From contig JAHLJT010000631.1 of the NCBI GenBank assembly GCA_031308135.1, positions 197,522,685 through 197,586,684 on the forward strand: a stretch of 64,000 nt of DNA. Reading direction: 5' to 3'. This stretch comes from Acheta domesticus. Lineage: Eukaryota; Arthropoda; Insecta; Orthoptera; Gryllidae. The notes beneath the pieces are model-generated. The model was not told the DNA's origin and did no database searches. It saw only the letters and a program-made list of their open reading frames with translations. This document shows positions 60,364-64,000 of this stretch, piece after piece (the first letter of the stretch is position 1; every line of letters begins with the position of its first letter). Made by a program: the position numbers and the translations under genes.

Positions 60364-61638
60364 TCAGTGTTTTTCCTTAACGGAGCAGCCACTATAGTTT
60401 GGGAGATATTTTGTTGATATGAACAGATAGCGGACAAATGGTGCAGCTGGTCATATCCACAAACTCTTCCCAAACTGAATGAGCTTTCTGTACAATATGA
60501 TACCTTCAACAGATATGTAAATTGGGGATTCTTAATCAGGGTTATGATCCAAATGCTTGTTTTGGTAGAGCAATGTCTTCAACCTTTAATATTGATAGGA
60601 ACCCTTCGAACTCATGGTTTTCTTGAAGGAACCTCATGCTTAAGTAGCAGATAAAATAGTTTATGAAAGCTTTTTTCTACTAAAATTTGCAAAATTATTC
60701 TTGTATCTTTATTTAATTTTAATGCAAACATCTTAATAAGGGAATGAATAAAGATAGTGAATCAAGTAATATTTTATTTATTTTCTAGATCACATTTTAT
60801 GAACAATAAACAAAATGAACAATATATTAAATGAGAACAAATTAATAAAAATAAAATTTTGTATCAAATTTATACTAATATTGTAATTTTTACTTAAATA
60901 TATAAATCTAATATTTTAATAAGACACATCACTACCCCGTTCCTACACGAAAAAATTCTTGTAAAGATGATTTCGATTTTACATGTGTTTTTTGTTTTTT
61001 TGTTTTCTGGATGAGCAAATAGTAATAACTTGCGGAACCCATGTCAACATTCCAGGGTTCTGCAGAACCCAGGTTGAAGACCTCTGCTGTAGAGTATTAG
61101 ATACTGAGTTTAGTGCCCTCACACAAAAACCCAAACACGCCACAGATCCAAGCATAAGATGATCAGTAACGCTGGTCAGTAGGGGCAATTATAATACATA
61201 TCCATGGGGTTTTCTAATACTAATCTCCTACTCAACTGGCTCAGTGGCAGCACTTGCTTAACTGTCCATCCCAATGTAAAATCTCCTGAAGTACTGATTC
61301 ATAGAATTCCAGATCAGTTGATCTCCAAAGCTTACAGAACACCCCAAGGACTAAGCAAATAATGAAATTCATTATATAGTTTCTTTTGGTAAAGCCTAGC
61401 AATTCAGGAGAGATACTTCCATATTTCTAAAGGTACAGTTGGGGCCTATAATAATATTGTACATTATATATTTATTACAGAGCTTTGGCAAATCTCTTAT
61501 TTATTTCTTTTCTTGGAATCTGGATATGTTATAGTGTTCCATTCAATGTACATTCATTATCGTTTTATATTTTCTCTATTTTCCTCCCACAAGTTCTCGC
61601 ACACTTCTCTCACGACATTTTCATCCTTTAACACTCAC
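60364..61638. other. Intronic sequence of the lysine-rich gene
   Basis: No repeat or gene was recognised. It lies between the MITE and the upstream exon. Confidence 0.4.
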
Positions 61639-61737
61639 CATCATTAATGGTTCTATATCCACAATACTGCTAGAGTTATCAAAGAGTTGCACCTTCCTTT
61701 TCCTTTCCACGAAAAGTTGATGAATTATACCAACACC
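61639..61737 (-). CDS. Lysine-rich nuclear/nucleolar-type protein, upstream exon
   Basis: A 99-base exon of 33 codons: GVGIIHQLFVERKRKVQLFD, then NSSSIVDIEPLMM. The acceptor is ...tgaatgcag and the donor GTGAGT. Phase 0 at both borders, joining the exon at 58213 in frame. It is less charged than the later exons, so it may belong to the folded N-terminal part. Further 5' exons were not found and probably lie past the right edge of the window. Confidence 0.6.
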
Positions 61738-62074
61738 CTGCATTCAAACAAGAGGTAAAACATAATAAAGCATTTCAAAATCCTTTCAGACTACATGTTG
61801 ATAAAGATAATAGCATAATCATTTTCAAATTTTGGAATACTGAACACTGTGTTTTAATATGTTTACAGTGAACACCCTTAAGGCCTCCAGACCTTTTAGT
61901 CTCACATCCCAATGATTAACCATGGACATTCTACAACATTAAATAAACAAGAAACATTCTTATAAAACCAATTTAATTAAGAGATTGGGTAGCATGGAGA
62001 TCACTCCTCATTTTGCTGAATTTCGGATATGTTGTTTATAATGAAATCAAGACGTGTTTTTCCCTTTTCTCCTT

Positions 62075-62292
62075 GAAGTCGAGCCAGATTGACTGAGGAT
62101 TATCTATTTTGAAAAAATATCCTACGCATAGTTTAGGTGCTAGTGTTGTTCGCAGACAAATAGATGGTTTTGAAAGAAAACACATTTTTTGGTATCAGCA
62201 GACCCTAAAACATGGATTTCCATTGAAATCTTGAAATTGATTTTCCACAGCATTACGTAACTTCCTCTACACTTCATACATGAGAAAGTAAA
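62075..62292 (+). mobile_element. R1.6 repeat end fragment, degraded
   Basis: Matches the R1.6 terminal part: cagattgactgaggattatc, tagtttaggtgctagtgttg, ggtatcagcagaccctaaaa, cagcattacgtaacttcc and a decayed end gagaaagtaaa. The internal modules are missing. Confidence 0.65.
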
Positions 62293-62759
62293 CCCCTACA
62301 CACATACAGTTGTTTGGCAATGTTTTAAGAACAGACCCTGCCTTTTCCACAATTTCAGGGAAGGTGAATCCACGTAAGTGGATGAAAACAGTGTTCAATA
62401 AGTGACAAAAATTGTTAACATAATAAAAAGTTAAATGTTGAAAGATGTGTATTACAAGGGCATTAGTGTTATGTATCTTTAGAATGAAACAGATATAACA
62501 CTTTTTTCAGGGCCCGTGAAAGGTTGTAAGATCAACCAAAGAATACGTCTTGCTTTTTGCCCAAATGTAGATTACAGTGAAAGTGAGCAGTTTGAATGGT
62601 GAATTGATGACTGCAACACCTATATTTCACAAAATATAAACATTTTAATTACTTGAATTTAGTAAATTATCTAAATTATAATTATTTATACAGAAATAAT
62701 ATATAATTTCATTTGAGGCACAAAATATAACGAAACAGTTGTGACAGTGTAATGAAGAC

Positions 62760-62797
62760 TTAATAATAATAATAATAATAATAATAGTAATAATAAA
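62760..62797. repeat. (TAA)n microsatellite
   Basis: About a dozen taa triplets with one tag interruption. Confidence 0.95.
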
Positions 62798-64000
62798 CAA
62801 TTATGACTACAAGATGAGCAAATTTTATTGATTTGTGTTGTATTTCAAAAATAGAAAATTTGAAAAGAAATATTTGAAGAGATATTTCCTTAAAATTTTA
62901 CACATAACTCTCAAAATCTAATATTTTAAAGATGTCTACACATTTCTGCTTTTAATGAAAGTAAATGTTAACATTAGAGATGATGTGGGAAAATGAGGAA
63001 AATTTGGTGTCCATTAATAAATACAATAATTACACTGGTCGACAAGGTTTTCTTCACAAGAAATCTGATTGGTGAATCTAGTTTATTTTTTCTTACTGAA
63101 TTCAGATATGTTGTGATATACCAATATATTATATATTTTGACAATAACATTTGCTGTAAATGGGTTGGGTTAAAAGGGTCGGCAAATGGCAATATACAGC
63201 CTTAGCAACGCCGGCGTAGTGGTTGGCAAGGTCAATAAACTGCATTCAGGCCTTGAATAGGTGGAGGCGCTGGCTAGAAAGACATATAAGATTATTTGGG
63301 ATTGGTCTAGAAAGGAATGACTATCGAGGGCGTGGCTACTTGATTTGGTAAGAAATGAATGGATTGGCTAAGGGAGAACAGACTGTCGAATTATGTCATT
63401 TTGTTTAAAAAAAAAAAAAAAGAATGAAGGACGGATACCGAGGCGTTGAGGGCGAAAAATAGAGGAGTAAATGACATTCTGATAGAGGTCGTCAAGTGGT
63501 ACAGATCGCTTGCGAGTATAATATTAGGGGAGTGGGACTTGTAAGTTTGACGTGAGACTCAATGGTTTTCAGACTCTGAAAATTGATGTGCAGCAGTAAA
63601 TTCGCTTAGGACTTTGAAAGTTTTTTATATTGCGGTTTTGGACTTTAATGTTTTACCACGTAGTTGGGGAGAAATAGGAACTGTGAATATCAAGTAAGAA
63701 CCGGTAGATATTCTAGGCAGTGAGGGCTGGATTCGTCGGCAGCGTCGCAAGATTAGAAGAGAGAAATTGGACTTGGGATTATCAGCACTCAAGTGAGAAG
63801 ATACTGCGGGGCGCCGTCGGTCAAGACCATGTTAGATAAGTACTGCAGTACAAAGGTTTTCTTTTAAAACGAGGTCATGACCTAAAGGCAGAACAATTGT
63901 CAAATTGTTAAATAAATTGTTAAATTTTTCTTTTGGAAATGAAAGGACGATTTTCATTTGGTCAATCACAGTTAAGTGTTAAGTAGTTAGAGATATATGA

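Larger units (their letters stand above)
61738..64000. other. Upstream intron or flank with short repeats
   Basis: Apart from the R1.6 fragment, the (TAA)n run and a possible SINE head, no feature is supported. A poly-A run lies at about 63,405-63,420. Confidence 0.4.

Noticed and set aside
63200..63270. Possible SINE head (ggcgtagtggttggc, box-A-like)
   Set aside because: The box B candidate about 40 bases on (ggccttgaatagg) is too weak, and no second copy was seen in the window.
1..64000. CRISPR arrays, bacterial operons, rRNA or functional tRNA genes
   Set aside because: No regularly spaced short repeats, no ribosome-binding-site-led gene runs, and the only tRNA-like sequences are SINE heads.

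Overview
This is eukaryotic, intron-bearing, AT-rich DNA and reads as a window of a large, transposon-rich insect genome. The main evidence is two divergent chemosensory ionotropic receptor (IR) copies, spliced coding exons with GT-AG borders and a lysine-rich product, and many arthropod-type mobile elements (jockey-like and other LINEs, mariner, MITEs, tRNA-derived SINEs). A hemimetabolous insect with expanded IRs (cockroach, termite or stick-insect relatives) would fit, but this is inference. I see no operons, CRISPR arrays, rRNA or intact tRNA genes.

Layout. 0.4-2.4 kb: a fold-back copy of a ~1.6 kb repeat, here called R1.6. 2.7-3.1 kb: a polypurine tract. 5.1-5.8 kb: a LINE tail. 7.8-8.4 kb: a SINE. 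9.15-9.6 kb: a GC-rich tandem array with a 180 bp period. 9.7-18.6 kb: a direct duplication carrying two minus-strand IR copies. The first (9.8-11.2 kb) is dead. The second (15.4-16.8 kb) is intact except for one extra base in a homopolymer. Between them lies a degenerate gene of a multicopy arthropod family with its middle replaced by LINE sequence (11.9-13.3 kb). 18.6-20 kb: paired direct repeats. 21.9-22.7 kb: a deleted mariner. 24.0-24.6 kb: a TATA-driven DUF4817-type helix-turn-helix fragment. 25.7-46.98 kb: five more near-full R1.6 copies in both orientations, plus hairpin MITEs (28.5, 36.0 kb), a 968 bp hAT-like element with an 8 bp target duplication (36.4-37.4 kb), a SINE (34.3 kb) and a 5'-truncated jockey-like LINE with clear target-site duplications (40.85-41.94 kb). 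47.9-48.2 kb: another SINE. 49.8-50.8 kb: a CpG-rich island.

52.85-61.74 kb holds the only convincing host gene: the last three visible exons, on the minus strand, of a nuclear or nucleolar-type lysine-rich protein. Its introns contain a full-length but broken second copy of the multicopy family, a piggyBac-like non-autonomous element, and an old R1.6 copy split by a SINE. Upstream exons presumably lie beyond the right edge.

The most interesting material is R1.6. It has at least six near-full copies and several fragments in 64 kb, no convincing transposase, a palindrome near one end, and an internal structure of about four diverged ~300 bp modules. The IR duplication supplies a natural empty site (around 11,437) for the copy at 17,023-18,577, which fixes its ends. 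The other dominant theme is fold-back DNA: several elements could form long hairpins if transcribed.
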